Source of the DNA: Candidatus Tokpelaia sp. JSC085
Lineage (GTDB): Bacteria; Pseudomonadota; Alphaproteobacteria; Rhizobiales; Rhizobiaceae
Assembly: GCA_003331005.1 (NCBI GenBank)
Contig: QENC01000001.1
Coordinates: forward strand, 248,001 to 312,000
Direction of reading: 5' to 3'
DNA length: 64,000 nt
Positions 1-9,852 of the stretch are shown here, in pieces. Below the pieces are notes generated by a model. That model was given only the letters and a program-made list of their open reading frames with translations. It made no database searches and was not told the origin of the DNA. The number at the start of each line of letters is the position of its first letter. Within the stretch, counting starts at the first letter, position 1. Made by a program: the position numbers and the translations under genes.

Positions 1-131
1 ATGCTATTCATGGTCGGGCAGGTGCATTCGTTGTGTGTCTGTCTGGGTCCTATAGTGCTGTAATTGGGCTTGATCTTGCTGAAACGTTTCATCTGCTACA
101 AGCACAGGACTACCCATTTTATGAAGGCTAG
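1..131 (+). CDS. maf: Maf-family nucleotide pyrophosphatase, C-terminal end only
   Basis: The reading frame that starts at base 3 is open from the window edge and stops at TAG 129-131. Its last residues contain [20 protein letters not shown] followed by DLAET, which fits the C-terminal signature of Maf proteins (G-R/I-A-G-x-F ... GSYSxVxGLPLxET). Maf proteins hydrolyse non-canonical or modified nucleoside triphosphates in the cytoplasm (house-cleaning NTP pyrophosphatases). Only about 42 residues are visible, so the active site and the subfamily (dTTP/UTP or m7GTP type) cannot be judged. The ATG at base 1 is in another frame and is not the start. Downstream lies a non-coding gap before clpB. 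Confidence 0.75.
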   Translation, partial: AIHGRAGAFVVCLSGSYSAVIGLDLAETFHLLQAQDYPFYEG

Positions 132-186
132 TTAAATCAGCATCGCTAAAAAGAAGCGCAAAGTATGAGTATGCTGTTTCCTGAAG

Positions 187-314
187 CTGAAAACAGCAAG
201 CTCTATATTTTTTGATTCAGTTGCACATCGCAGTCCTAAATTTCTGGTTGTTATGTGCTATCAGGTATACAAGTTTATAGGACTGATAGTGAGCCAATGG
301 CTTGCTGTTTTCAG
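187..314. repeat. 15-bp inverted repeat upstream of clpB
   Basis: The sequence ctgaaaacagcaagc at 187-201 recurs as an exact reverse complement at 300-314, with 98 bases between the arms. The right arm contains CTTGCTG, which may be the -35 half of a heat-shock promoter for clpB. A transcript running through it could fold into a long stem; alternatively the arms are a decayed duplication or a pair of protein-binding sites. The match is seen directly; function is inference. Confidence 0.55.
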
Positions 315-328
315 AAATATCACCATAT
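301..328 (+). promoter_or_regulatory. Candidate sigma-32 (RpoH) promoter of clpB
   Basis: CTTGCTG at 301-307, a 13-base spacer and CACCATAT at 321-328 resemble the heat-shock sigma-32 consensus CTTGAAA-N11-16-CCCCATNT. It lies about 60 bp upstream of the clpB start codon, where a heat-shock promoter is expected. Transcription start is not visible. Confidence 0.45.
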
Positions 329-386
329 TTCCTTCTGGAATCCTCCAAAAGAAGCGTTCAATCAATAACGATTAGGAGATGCTTGC

Positions 387-2981
387 GTGAATATTGAAAA
401 GTGTACGGAGCGGGTACGCGGTTTTATTCAGGCAGCGCAAAGTTATGCGCTGTCTTCTGATAATCAACAGCTTGCACCTGAGCATTTGCTAAAAATGCTT
501 ATTGACGATACTGAGGGATTTTGTGCTGCATTGATTCAGCAGGCTGGCGGACAACTTTCAGATATCAAGATGGCTTTAAAAAACGCGCTTGATAACTTGC
601 CAAAAGTGAGTGGAGGGAACGGTCAACTTTATTTAACCCAGCCACTTCTAAGAGTTTTTGCAAGAGCTGAAGCATTGGCTGATCAAACAGGGGATAGTTA
701 TGTAACTGTTGAACGTTTGCTTCAGGCTCTCTCGATGGAAAAAACCGCGAAAACATCAGAAATTTTGAGGCAGAGTCAAATTACACCAGAAGTCCTTGAG
801 AGAGTCATTAATGAAATGCGTAAAGGCCAAACAGCAAATTCAGTATCATCGGAAAGCCAGTATGATGCCTTAAGAAAATATACGCGGGATCTGACTGATG
901 AAGCACGTGAAGGTCAATTGGATCCTGTTATCGGGCGTGATGAGGAAATTCGCCGGACTCTTCAGGTTTTATCCAGGAGAACAAAGAACAATCCTATACT
1001 GATTGGTGAGCCTGGAGTCGGGAAAACTGCGATTATTGAAGGCATGGCCCTGCGCATTATTAATGGCGATGTCCCTGAATCGTTGCGGGCAAAATCGTTG
1101 TTGGCACTTGATTTAGGTGCGATGATTGCTGGTGCAAAATATCGCGGTGAGTTTGAGGAGCGCTTAAGATCCGTTTTATCGGAGATTCAAACATCTGCGG
1201 GGCAAATTATTCTATTCATTGATGAGGTGCACACGCTTGTTGGTGCAGGTCAAACAGATGGTGCCATGGATGCATCCAACCTTTTAAAACCGGCGCTCGC
1301 CCGCGGGGAACTTCACTGTGTTGGTGCTACCACACTTGAGGAATACCGTAAATATGTTGAGAAAGATGCTGCATTGGCGCGTCGTTTTCAACCGGTTTTC
1401 GTTGATGAACCAACAGTAGAGGATACTATTTCAATGCTGCGTGGCATCAAGGAAAAATATGAACAACATCACAAGGTGCGTGTTTCTGATGCGGCTCTTG
1501 TCGCAGCGGCGACATTGTCAAATCGCTATATTGCTAACCGGTTTTTGCCTGATAAAGCCATTGATCTTGTTGATGAGGCAGCATCTCGTTTGCGTATGCA
1601 AGTAGATTCCAAGCCGGAAAAACTTGATGAAATTGACCGTCGTATTATGCAGCTGAAAATTGAGTATGAAGCTTTGAAAGCAGAAAAGGATACAGCTTCA
1701 AAGGATCGTCTAGAATGTCTGGGAGATGAACTGAACAGTCTTGAAGAAACATCTCGGATAATGACTGCCATTTGGCAGGCAGAAAAACAAAAACTTGGGC
1801 ATGCTGCTGATCTGAAAAAAGAACTTGATAGCGCCCGCACTGCCTTGGCTATTGCACAGCGCAATGGTGCCTTTCAAAAGGCTGGGGAGTTAGCATACGG
1901 AAAAATTCCGGACTTGGAAAAACAGCTGAAAGCAGCGGAAAGCCAAGAATGCCAAACTTCCATGGTCCAGGAAATAGTGATACCTGACCATGTTGCTCAG
2001 GTTATAGCGCGTTGGACAGGTATTCCAATTGATTCTATGCTTGAGGGGGAACGTGAACGTTTGCTAAGAATGGAAGATGAACTAGCAAAACGGGTGATTG
2101 GACAAGATAAAGCCGTGCAGGCAGTTGCCCGTGCAGTACGGCGTGCCCGTGCTGGGCTGCAAGATCCCAATAGGCCAGTTGGATCCTTTATTTTTCTTGG
2201 GCCAACTGGCGTCGGGAAAACAGAACTTGCAAAAGCATTGGCTGCATTTCTTTTTCAGGCTGAATCAGCAATGATTCGTATTGATATGTCTGAGTTTATG
2301 GAGAAGCATTCTGTTGCCCGGCTGATTGGTGCACCACCTGGATATATAGGATACGAAGAAGGCGGGCTGCTGACTGAAGCGGTTCGCCGCCGTCCCTATC
2401 AGGTGATTTTGTTTGATGAAGTTGAAAAGGCTCACACTGATGTCTTCAACGTGCTTTTACAGGTTTTGGATGACGGGCGTTTAACTGATGGTCAAGGACG
2501 TACGGTGGATTTTTGTAATACACTGATCATTATGACATCTAATCTTGGTGCTGAATTCATGCCTCACGTTGCTGAGAATGATGAAGATACAGAACAGGTG
2601 TATGATAAGTCTCATAATGATGTCATGGCTGTAGTGCAAAATACTTTTCGCCCAGAATTTCTGAACCGCATTGATGAAATTATTCTATTTCATCGTCTCC
2701 ATCGCACGGCAATGAGTGCAATTGTTGATATTCAACTTGCACGGTTGCAGTCACTGCTTGCCGATCGCAAGATTAAAATTGAGATTCATAATGAGGCTCG
2801 CCAGTGGCTTGCCGATCGTGGATATGATCCTATTTATGGGGCTCGTCCATTGAAACGGATCATCCAGAAGAATGTGCAAGATCAGCTTGCTGAGCGCATC
2901 CTCTTTGGTGATATTCGTGATGATTCAATTGTTCGTATCACTTGCGGATCAGATAAACTGCATTTGCATTCATGCATGTGA
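387..2981 (+). CDS. clpB: ATP-dependent disaggregase ClpB
   Basis: Hsp100 chaperone of 864 residues, the usual family length, that dissolves protein aggregates together with DnaK in the cytoplasm. It begins with a Clp N-domain. AAA+ module 1 has Walker A GEPGVGKTA near residue 207 and Walker B with FIDEVHTL. The coiled-coil middle domain spans roughly 400-530. AAA+ module 2 has Walker A GPTGVGKTE near 605 and a pore-loop region around GYIGYEEGG. The start is GTG at 387, seven bases after AGGAGA; no in-frame ATG fits better. Regulation by heat shock is likely from the RpoH-like promoter just upstream. It is probably a single-gene unit, since the genes to its right are on the opposite strand. 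Confidence 0.97.
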   Translation: MNIEKCTERVRGFIQAAQSYALSSDNQQLAPEHLLKMLIDDTEGFCAALIQQAGGQLSDIKMALKNALDNLPKVSGGNGQLYLTQPLLRVFARAEALADQTGDSYVTVERLLQALSMEKTAKTSEILRQSQITPEVLERVINEMRKGQTANSVSSESQYDALRKYTRDLTDEAREGQLDPVIGRDEEIRRTLQVLSRRTKNNPILIGEPGVGKTAIIEGMALRIINGDVPESLRAKSLLALDLGAMIAGAKYRGEFEERLRSVLSEIQTSAGQIILFIDEVHTLVGAGQTDGAMDASNLLKPALARGELHCVGATTLEEYRKYVEKDAALARRFQPVFVDEPTVEDTISMLRGIKEKYEQHHKVRVSDAALVAAATLSNRYIANRFLPDKAIDLVDEAASRLRMQVDSKPEKLDEIDRRIMQLKIEYEALKAEKDTASKDRLECLGDELNSLEETSRIMTAIWQAEKQKLGHAADLKKELDSARTALAIAQRNGAFQKAGELAYGKIPDLEKQLKAAESQECQTSMVQEIVIPDHVAQVIARWTGIPIDSMLEGERERLLRMEDELAKRVIGQDKAVQAVARAVRRARAGLQDPNRPVGSFIFLGPTGVGKTELAKALAAFLFQAESAMIRIDMSEFMEKHSVARLIGAPPGYIGYEEGGLLTEAVRRRPYQVILFDEVEKAHTDVFNVLLQVLDDGRLTDGQGRTVDFCNTLIIMTSNLGAEFMPHVAENDEDTEQVYDKSHNDVMAVVQNTFRPEFLNRIDEIILFHRLHRTAMSAIVDIQLARLQSLLADRKIKIEIHNEARQWLADRGYDPIYGARPLKRIIQKNVQDQLAERILFGDIRDDSIVRITCGSDKLHLHSCM

Positions 2982-3212
2982 TGTATCTTGATAAGATCAT
3001 ATAAAAGGTGCATACAAAAAAGCAATCCTCCAGAGGACAAAGAAGGGACCGTATAGGTTTCAAACTGCCTGTCACGGGTGTTATGTTGCTTCATCCTGAG
3101 TCGTTATTAGAGACGAGTGCGTGGTGTCCGTCAGTTGATTTAAGTTGAATGTTCCTGTTGACAGCTTCCAGGGTTTGTTCAGAATCTGCACTTAAAGTGA
3201 TTGCTAGAAGAA

Positions 3213-3698
3213 TCATAGACAGTTTAGGTTGGTTTTAACTTCATGAAGGGATTTTTTTAAAAAGTCATCTGATATTGATTGTGTCATTTCACCACTGATA
3301 ATCTTCTCAACAGCGCCAGCAGCCAAGTCAATAGTTGCAGCAAGAATAAGATCATGAATATCTGCTTCAGCTCTTGCAATTTTTTGGTCAACAACCCTAT
3401 TACGACGCTCAATATATTCCATAGTCTTTTTATGCGCATCAGTAGTGATCATCCTGGCTTCGTGCAGAGCTGCGCTAATAATATGCTCTGCTTCCCTTTC
3501 AGCGTCAAAACGTCTACATTGAGAGTTATCAAGAAGAAGATGTGCTTCTTCACGCAGACGACGCGCTTCCTCTAACTCGTTTGCAATGCACCTCGCTCTG
3601 TCATCAAGGCAATGCTTTATCCACACTGGAACCCTTATAATAATCAGCAAAAACATAAAAAGCAAAAGTGCAATAAGAGTCCAAGATGTGTCATTCAT
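3213..3698 (-). CDS. atpF: ATP synthase F0 subunit b
   Basis: The 161-residue protein has one N-terminal membrane helix (about residues 7-25, LIALLLFMFLLIIIRVPVWI) followed by a long charged, helical stalk region, the layout of F0 subunit b. It is part of the peripheral stator that holds F1 against the rotating c-ring. It is the last gene of the F0 cluster and overlaps the end of the preceding b' gene by 8 bases, so translation is probably coupled. The gene order atpI-B-E-b'-b, separate from the F1 genes, is standard for alphaproteobacteria. Confidence 0.93.
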   Translation of the reverse strand: MNDTSWTLIALLLFMFLLIIIRVPVWIKHCLDDRARCIANELEEARRLREEAHLLLDNSQCRRFDAEREAEHIISAALHEARMITTDAHKKTMEYIERRNRVVDQKIARAEADIHDLILAATIDLAAGAVEKIISGEMTQSISDDFLKKSLHEVKTNLNCL

Positions 3699-4275
3699 TC
3701 CTATTTGCTACTCCTAAATCATGCTCTCTTTTCACTGCTTTTACGATTGTTTTCTTATCAATTTTTCTATCTATAAGTTTTTTTATAATATCTGTTGCTA
3801 CTTCTTCAGCGCTCATCCCTGTAACCTGCTGCATTGCTTCGCCATAAATGCGGGCAATACACCTATCAGATGCAAAAAGCCTATTCTCAAGTACAGCATT
3901 CGCCTCTGCACGTTCAGTCTCTAGCTTTATTTTTGCTTCATGACTTGCCGTGCGTACAATAAGATTCGCACGTTCACGCGCCTCGTCCAATTTCTTTTCA
4001 CAAAAAGCGCTAATGGCGTCAGCTTCAGCCTTGAAACAAGCAGCCTGGTCGAGATCATCGGCAATCCTCTTACGGCGCATATCAATAATACCACCGATCC
4101 TCGGCAAAACAGTATAGGCCATGAATAAATAAAAGATCCCGAAGCAACCAATGAACCAGAAAATATGCGATCCGACAAATGAGAAATCAAAAGGAGGAAA
4201 GATACGATCAGCATGATCGTTAACACCAGACACCTGATGCTCAAAGACATGTGCACAAGCCGCGGATACAAACAT
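3691..4275 (-). CDS. atpG: ATP synthase F0 subunit b'
   Basis: This 194-residue protein is the second b-type stator subunit typical of alphaproteobacteria and other photosynthetic-type ATP synthases. A membrane helix (about residues 34-54, with FWFIGCFGIFYLFMAYTVLP) is followed by a long coiled-coil-like tail rich in Glu, Lys and Ala. The start at 4275 is supported by GGAGG nine bases upstream. About 130 bases separate it from atpE, a stretch with clustered ATGCAT palindromes (4321-4347) but no gene. It overlaps atpF by 8 bases. The symbol atpF2 is also in use for this subunit. Confidence 0.92.
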   Translation of the reverse strand: MFVSAACAHVFEHQVSGVNDHADRIFPPFDFSFVGSHIFWFIGCFGIFYLFMAYTVLPRIGGIIDMRRKRIADDLDQAACFKAEADAISAFCEKKLDEARERANLIVRTASHEAKIKLETERAEANAVLENRLFASDRCIARIYGEAMQQVTGMSAEEVATDIIKKLIDRKIDKKTIVKAVKREHDLGVANRNE

Positions 4276-4406
4276 CTATATTATCCTCCATACAGACTCC
4301 GGGTGACCCTCCACCGCACCATGCATGATGCATGCGATGGATGCATATGTAGGATATATTAATCAATCCTAAGAAAAGGAGAGGGATCAATCTTTTGCAA
4401 AATCGC

Positions 4407-4634
4407 TTAAACAGCGAACAGAAGGAGAAGCGCAACAAGCAATGAGAAAATACCCAGAGCTTCAGTTACGGCAAAGCCAAAAACAAGGCGGCCAAATTGA
4501 CTATCAGCTGCAGATGGATTGCGCAGTGCGCCAGCCAGATAGCTGCTAAAAATATTGCCGAGACCAAGAGCAGTTCCAGCCATCCCGAAGCAGGCCAGAC
4601 CAGCACCGATGTACTTTGCAGCTTCTACTTCCAT
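4407..4634 (-). CDS. atpE: ATP synthase F0 subunit c
   Basis: The 75-residue proteolipid forms the rotating proton ring. It has two membrane helices joined by a polar loop with RNPSA. The first helix is glycine-rich (GAGLACFGMAGTALGLG) and the second, TEALGIFSLLVALLLLF, carries the proton-binding glutamate. The ATG at 4634 is preferred over an in-frame start 24 bases upstream because AGGAGA sits directly before it and the family begins with M-E/D-x-E-A-A-K-Y-I-G-A-G. Confidence 0.96.
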   Translation of the reverse strand: MEVEAAKYIGAGLACFGMAGTALGLGNIFSSYLAGALRNPSAADSQFGRLVFGFAVTEALGIFSLLVALLLLFAV

Positions 4635-4707
4635 GTCATTCTCCTTTGAATAAAGCACAAATTTCTATTTTGACGGATAACCCCCCGCCGGGATCTCTAA
4701 TGAACCA

Positions 4708-5475
4708 CTAATGATCCAGATGTATCGCATCGTTGAGATACATACAGGTCAAAACTGTGAAAACATAGGCTTGCAGAAATGCGACCAAAAACTCAAGGGC
4801 TGTGATCGCAATTGTCATAATAAGCGGTAAAATAGCACTGCCGATACCCAGTGGACCTAGAGAAACCAAAGAAACAATGAAACCCGCAAAAACCTTGAGT
4901 GTGATGTGGCCTGCCAGCATATTGGCAAAGAGACGTATGGACAGACTAATCGGACGCGAGAGAAATGAAATGACTTCAATAGTTGTGATAAGCGGCAATA
5001 TAAAAATAGGAACATCGCTAGGAACAAAAATCCTAAAAAAACGAGTTCTATGTCTGAAAAATCCATAAAAAATCACAGTTAACATAACCAGCACTGCCAA
5101 CACGAAAGTAATTGTGATCTGTGAAGTGACAGTATAACAGTATGGAATGAGACCAATGCAGTTGGCAACCAGAATAAAAATGAACAGCGAAAAGACAAAA
5201 GGGAAAAAGTGCATCCCTTGAATCCCAGTAGATTTGCGAAGTGTTGAGGCAATAAATTCATATGCTATTTCCGAGATAGACTGCATCCTTGTTGGTACAA
5301 TCCCACGACTCCGTGATGTCATCAGCAGAAATATTGTGGAAATAATGACAGTTAACATCATGAACAATGATACATTCGTAAAAGATACATCCAACCTGCC
5401 AATTGATATATTGATCAGACGTACAACTTCGAACTGATGAATCGGATCCGGACCTTTTGTCAACTTCAACCTCAC
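4708..5475 (-). CDS. atpB: ATP synthase F0 subunit a
   Basis: This membrane protein of about 255 residues forms the proton half-channels next to the c-ring. Several hydrophobic helices are visible, and the motif [14 protein letters not shown] holds the essential arginine of the channel. The C-terminus ([18 protein letters not shown]) fits the family. The first possible start is GTG at 5475; a TTG four codons later would bring the N-terminus closer to the family start just ahead of DPIHQFEV, so the exact start is uncertain. It sits between atpI and atpE on the minus strand. Confidence 0.95.
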   Translation of the reverse strand: MRLKLTKGPDPIHQFEVVRLINISIGRLDVSFTNVSLFMMLTVIISTIFLLMTSRSRGIVPTRMQSISEIAYEFIASTLRKSTGIQGMHFFPFVFSLFIFILVANCIGLIPYCYTVTSQITITFVLAVLVMLTVIFYGFFRHRTRFFRIFVPSDVPIFILPLITTIEVISFLSRPISLSIRLFANMLAGHITLKVFAGFIVSLVSLGPLGIGSAILPLIMTIAITALEFLVAFLQAYVFTVLTCMYLNDAIHLDH

Positions 5476-5501
5476 TTGTCTAGCTTTACAGCCTGTCCTT
5501 T

Positions 5502-5855
5502 TTACGAGCCTCCGTCTTCCTTGATGGTGTCAACAGAAAGAGGATTTGCATACCGCAATATGTCCAATACACCCGAAGCAAATCCCAAAAGGAGAAAAAT
5601 AACCAAACCCCATGGCGAGATGCTAAAAACTCTGTCTATACAGAATCCCAAAATACCTCCTGTTACAACTGCTGCGAAAAAATCACTTGATACCTTGATT
5701 AACCGGCCGTCACTAGAGTAACGAGATGGTATACTTTTCACATTGTGTTTTAGATCTTTCAACGTACGTACGTACCTATTTCTAAAGACGTATCCTATAG
5801 GATTGAATGCTCTTCCTTGTCGATGTCTGCATGCGATGGTGTAACATTTTCCCAA
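5502..5855 (-). CDS. atpI: ATP synthase protein I
   Basis: AtpI is a small membrane protein that helps assemble the c-ring and is the first gene of alphaproteobacterial F0 operons. The C-terminal 70 residues are clear AtpI: two helices around [21 protein letters not shown] and [22 protein letters not shown]. The N-terminal 45 residues do not look like the usual charged leader. They contain a GTAC tetranucleotide repeat (5762-5775), and the true start may be a later GTG or TTG, for example the TTG that begins LKDLKHNV. The upstream gap 5856-6138 should hold the operon promoter. Confidence 0.85.
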   Translation of the reverse strand: MGKCYTIACRHRQGRAFNPIGYVFRNRYVRTLKDLKHNVKSIPSRYSSDGRLIKVSSDFFAAVVTGGILGFCIDRVFSISPWGLVIFLLLGFASGVLDILRYANPLSVDTIKEDGGS

Positions 5856-6138
5856 AGCGGCTGCATCCCTTTAATTCTGGTCATCAACCTCTAACAACTA
5901 GCCATGTCATGCAACAAGTGCAACGTATTGTTCTTAGAAGAATTTGTCAAGTTTGGAAAATGATCTGTAACCGATGAAATGATATGTTTTTCTGTGAGCG
6001 GTATATCCTTGTTAGAATAGGGTCATATATTTTAAATGCCAGTACCGCTTACGCTTACAGTTATCAGTTATACCGACCAGATCTACTCTCTCTACTCTTC
6101 TTCATAATCGCTACAAAAATCAATGTTTTAAAGATTGA

Positions 6139-7551
6139 TTAATGAACGGAAATGAACGGATTTGCCGTTTTTCTCATGAAAATCCGGATAGGTATCCCAG
6201 GGATATTGAAATCCTGCCGCAAACCGTTTACGAGATACCGTAAATAGGATGTTGGGATGATATCCGGGCGCGAACAGTATATCATGAAACCCGGTGGCCG
6301 TACCTTTATCTGGGTTATGTATTTTAGCTTTAGGTGTCGTCCTGAAATCGCTGGAAGTGGATGCAGTGCTACCATCCTTTCAAGCCAGCGATTGAGCTGA
6401 CTCGTAGAAAAACGACGATTCCATAGACCATGCACCGTCTCAACATTTTCCATAAGGCAGTCTATGTCTTGGATGCTTTTTCCCGAAATTGGCAACATCC
6501 TGACGCCGCGTATCTGTGGAAACAGAGACTCATACTTCTGATAAAGTCTGATGATTTTTTTCTGACTTTTTTTGATAAGATCCCATTTATTAAAAACAAT
6601 AATCAAGGCACGACCCTCACGAACAACAAGATCAGTAATTTGTAAATTCTGTTTCTCAAAGGGTGCAGTAGCATCAAGTACAATGATCACCACTTCGGCA
6701 AAACGGATGACCCGTAGAGTCTCTATTACAGCAAGCTTTTCTAGTTTTTGATGAACCTGTGCTTTCCGGCGCAAACCCGCTGTATCATATAGTTGGATTT
6801 TACGGTCGCGCCAGATCCAATCCACCGCGATAGAATCACGGGTTATACCGGCTTCAGGCCCTGTTAATAGGCGCTCTTGCCCTAACATGGTATTAACGAG
6901 AGTTGATTTTCCAACATTTGGCCTGCCGACGATGGCAAGACGTAATGGTTGTGTTGTATCGTACAGTGATTCTTCTGTCTCTGCATCATTATCGCTTGCG
7001 CTTACTCGTTCTGCAGTGACCGGCTGTTTCTCCGCATGACCTTCAAAGGCTTTTTCCTCACCAATGGTCTTGATGATTGCGTCTCGTAAATCATCAAGAC
7101 CCTGCCCATGTGCCGCCGAAATAGCACAGGGAGCACCTAGACCTAGTTGCCAAGAGTCATAAATACTCTCATCATGATGTCTCTTGTCTGATTTGTTCGC
7201 AACAAGCACAATAGGCTTACCTGCTTTGCGGACAATAGAAGCAAAAGTTGAATCAGCTGGAACCATACCAACGCTGGCATCAAAAACAAAAAGAATAAGA
7301 TCCGCTTCTTCAATCGCGCGCTGTGTCTGCGCACGCAGATTTTCTTTCAGGATGCTGTTTCCAGGTTCTTCTAACCCTGCAGTATCAATCACGTCAAAGG
7401 ATAAATGCTGCAACCGTGCTATATGCATATGACGGTCTCGAGTCACTCCTGGTGTATTGTCCACGATTGCAAGCTTTTTCCCTATAAGCCGGTTGAAAAT
7501 GGTTGATTTTCCAACATTTGGTCTGCCTATGATCGCGACAGTAAAAGCCAT
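6139..7551 (-). CDS. der: Ribosome assembly GTPase Der (EngA)
   Basis: Double-GTPase protein of 470 residues needed for maturation of the 50S subunit. Two G domains each begin with GRPNVGKST (near residues 8 and 208), each followed by a DTAG(L) switch and an NKSD/NKWD specificity motif; a KH-like domain closes the protein. ATG 7551 is chosen over the in-frame ATG 7584: it gives the family start [17 protein letters not shown] and lies four bases after the stop of the upstream TPR gene. The last codons contain a perfect 10-bp tandem duplication (6141-6160), which may have changed the C-terminal end. Confidence 0.96.
   Translation of the reverse strand: MAFTVAIIGRPNVGKSTIFNRLIGKKLAIVDNTPGVTRDRHMHIARLQHLSFDVIDTAGLEEPGNSILKENLRAQTQRAIEEADLILFVFDASVGMVPADSTFASIVRKAGKPIVLVANKSDKRHHDESIYDSWQLGLGAPCAISAAHGQGLDDLRDAIIKTIGEEKAFEGHAEKQPVTAERVSASDNDAETEESLYDTTQPLRLAIVGRPNVGKSTLVNTMLGQERLLTGPEAGITRDSIAVDWIWRDRKIQLYDTAGLRRKAQVHQKLEKLAVIETLRVIRFAEVVIIVLDATAPFEKQNLQITDLVVREGRALIIVFNKWDLIKKSQKKIIRLYQKYESLFPQIRGVRMLPISGKSIQDIDCLMENVETVHGLWNRRFSTSQLNRWLERMVALHPLPAISGRHLKLKYITQIKVRPPGFMIYCSRPDIIPTSYLRYLVNGLRQDFNIPGIPIRIFMRKTANPFISVH
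6141..6160. repeat. Perfect 10-bp tandem duplication at the der stop codon
   Basis: aatgaacgga occurs twice without a gap and spans the last codons of der. On the coding strand it gives PFISVH and then stop. With one copy the frame would run on to a different short tail. It looks like a slippage event. Confidence 0.6.
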
Positions 7552-7555
7552 AACT

Positions 7556-8227
7556 TTAATCTTCTGTTTTGGTTTGTCTGCCATGGATAAGATGCAGCAT
7601 TATATATGCACGCTGGTAAAAACCGGTCCCAGTAGCATCCTCATCCTGACAGATTCTGTTAAAGTAATAGATAGCATCTTCTGTTTTCCCCGCTTTCCAT
7701 GCAGAGAGACCAAGTGCTTCCCACGCGGAAAAACGCATTGGATTTATGTCCGTTGCAAAAGATTTGACACGGTTTTCCACATCTGTAAATAATCCTGTAT
7801 CAACAAGAAGATAAGAAGCACGAACTGATGCTATCGCTCGAAGAACCTGCGGTGCAGAAGGATTGTCTGCAACCGCATCAAACGCTGTAACAGCAGCAAT
7901 CTTATCACCACGTGCAGCGAGGATGGAGGCCCTGTACATTTTTGTCAGAAAAGGATAAGCTCCGAAACCACTTTTTTCTATTTCATCTAGCTTGATCAGC
8001 ACAGCTGCATAATCAGCACGATCAGGCATTGCAACAATTGCTAGAAAAGAATCTCCAATCTGGGCTGCCTTATGCTCAATCTGTGCAGAATATATCTGAA
8101 AGATAATGGTCATCAGTACGATAGCAAGAGCAGATCCAATCAAAGCAAACCTATAACGACGCAAGAAATCGCCAAGTTGATACTGCCGTATTTCTTTATT
8201 CACTTCATGAATAAAATTTTCTACCAT
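7556..8227 (-). CDS. TPR-type membrane protein (YfgM-like)
   Basis: The 223-residue protein has a short cytoplasmic N-terminus, one membrane helix (about residues 27-46, [20 protein letters not shown]) and a periplasmic region of helical tetratricopeptide character with alternating Ala/Leu/Tyr ([47 protein letters not shown]). This is the tail-anchored YfgM-type family that sits next to der in rhizobia and acts as a SecYEG ancillary or periplasmic chaperone subunit in enterobacteria. The role here is inferred from family and context. It is probably cotranscribed with der, whose ATG follows four bases after its stop. Confidence 0.8.
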   Translation of the reverse strand: MVENFIHEVNKEIRQYQLGDFLRRYRFALIGSALAIVLMTIIFQIYSAQIEHKAAQIGDSFLAIVAMPDRADYAAVLIKLDEIEKSGFGAYPFLTKMYRASILAARGDKIAAVTAFDAVADNPSAPQVLRAIASVRASYLLVDTGLFTDVENRVKSFATDINPMRFSAWEALGLSAWKAGKTEDAIYYFNRICQDEDATGTGFYQRAYIMLHLIHGRQTKTED

Positions 8228-8427
8228 AACACATACGGACCCTGTTATTGCAATGCGCTTCAGACATTACTGATACAGTCAAATTTGCAGAAACTTCTGT
8301 GTTGATCAAAATGAGAAGATATTGTCCCAATTCTTACATATGCATAAAACGTATAAAAACGCATTTAAGTTCATTCCGTCCACAAAAAAAACTGGATGCC
8401 AATTTTCGTTTATTATTGTGGTTCATA

Positions 8428-9852
8428 TCACTTGCCGACACGCTTCATGTTCCATAAATAGAACAGGCCAAAGATGACTCCAAGCACAGCTGAAATAGTT
8501 GAGCCGAATAGTACACCTATTTTTGCAACAGATAAATATTCCATATCATTAAATGCTAACATGGAAACGAAAGTCGCTACAGTAAAACCTACACCAGCTA
8601 ATATGCCAACAAGAATCATACCCTGCCACGATACCTGTGCTGGCAACCGACATATCCTACTTTCAACAGCGATAAAACTTGTTAGAAGAATCCCAAGAGG
8701 TTTACCGATAACCAAGCCAAGACCTATGCCGCTCAAAACAAAGGCAGAGCCATTGGACGAAAAGGTCACGTCAGCCACCCGTATACCAGCGTTCGCAAAA
8801 GCAAACAGCGGCATGACCGCAAAGGCCACCCACGGATGTAGCGCCATTTGCACGCGTGTCACCGGCGGTACCATATCACGCTCACCCGTCCGAATATCAC
8901 GCAATGCACGCGTAACAGTTTTTGTATCCAGTTGTCCATTATCTGGCTGCTGACTTATTATTTTTACGGCCTTAGCAATACGATCTACATCCTCTGACTT
9001 AACAGGTAAAACCGGTGTCAACAGCCCAAGAATAACGCCAGCAAGTGCTGGATGAGTTCCTGTTTTCAGTAAACCAAACCATAAAAGCACAGCGGGCACA
9101 ACATAAAGCCAAGCAGAACCCAATCCAAGCCACTGCATCACTAAAACCAGTATAATACTGCAAGCCGCGATAAAAAGTCCTGTAGGATCAAGTCCATTAG
9201 AATAGAAGAGTGCTATAATAAGAACAGCAAGAACATCATCAATGATTGCGAGTGATAGAAGCATAATGCGTACGTTGTCAGGTATTGATTTTCCCAGTAA
9301 TGCCAGAATGCCAACCGCAAAGGCAATATCTGTTGCAGTAGGAATAGCCCAACCGTGACTGCGATTCGGAACATCATTCAAAAGAAGATAAATCAGTGCC
9401 GGAAAACATACTCCACCCAATGCCGCAATGACAGGCAACGATGCCTGCTTGAAATCAGAAAGCGCTCCATCATAAATTTCACGACGAATTTCCATGCCTG
9501 CAACAAGGAAAAAGAGGGTCATAAAAATATCATTCACCAAAAAATGCAAATCCCAAGCGATTGTGTAGCTACCAAATGCTATAGATACAGGGGAATGCCA
9601 TAATGCGCCGTAGCTTTCATAAAATGAAGAATTGGCCCAAACGACTGCAACAGCAGCAGAAAAAAGCAAAACAACTCCACTCATTGCCTCAATATGTAAA
9701 AAGCGCCCCACAATATGTAATGTATGTTGCGTAATGACATGAGCACGGGTTGGTAAGCGATGTTGAAAAAATAAAAACATAGCTTGATGTCCAAACTCTA
9801 GCTGCACGATCAATATTCTGTTCGCAGATTCTTCTGCTGAAGACCTCGACAC
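8428..9852 (-). CDS. nhaA: Na+/H+ antiporter NhaA
   Basis: Inner-membrane exchanger that expels Na+ against two protons and supports pH and salt homeostasis. About a dozen membrane helices are visible, with the paired aspartates of the transport site in AIIDDVLAVLII and the family stretch GWAIPTATDIAFAVGIL. As written (474 residues, GTG start) the protein has an N-terminal extension of about 45 residues compared with most NhaA. An in-frame ATG at 9780 is an alternative start; neither has a strong ribosome-binding site. It appears monocistronic, with 200 bp of non-coding sequence on its 3' side. Confidence 0.93.
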   Translation of the reverse strand: MSRSSAEESANRILIVQLEFGHQAMFLFFQHRLPTRAHVITQHTLHIVGRFLHIEAMSGVVLLFSAAVAVVWANSSFYESYGALWHSPVSIAFGSYTIAWDLHFLVNDIFMTLFFLVAGMEIRREIYDGALSDFKQASLPVIAALGGVCFPALIYLLLNDVPNRSHGWAIPTATDIAFAVGILALLGKSIPDNVRIMLLSLAIIDDVLAVLIIALFYSNGLDPTGLFIAACSIILVLVMQWLGLGSAWLYVVPAVLLWFGLLKTGTHPALAGVILGLLTPVLPVKSEDVDRIAKAVKIISQQPDNGQLDTKTVTRALRDIRTGERDMVPPVTRVQMALHPWVAFAVMPLFAFANAGIRVADVTFSSNGSAFVLSGIGLGLVIGKPLGILLTSFIAVESRICRLPAQVSWQGMILVGILAGVGFTVATFVSMLAFNDMEYLSVAKIGVLFGSTISAVLGVIFGLFYLWNMKRVGK

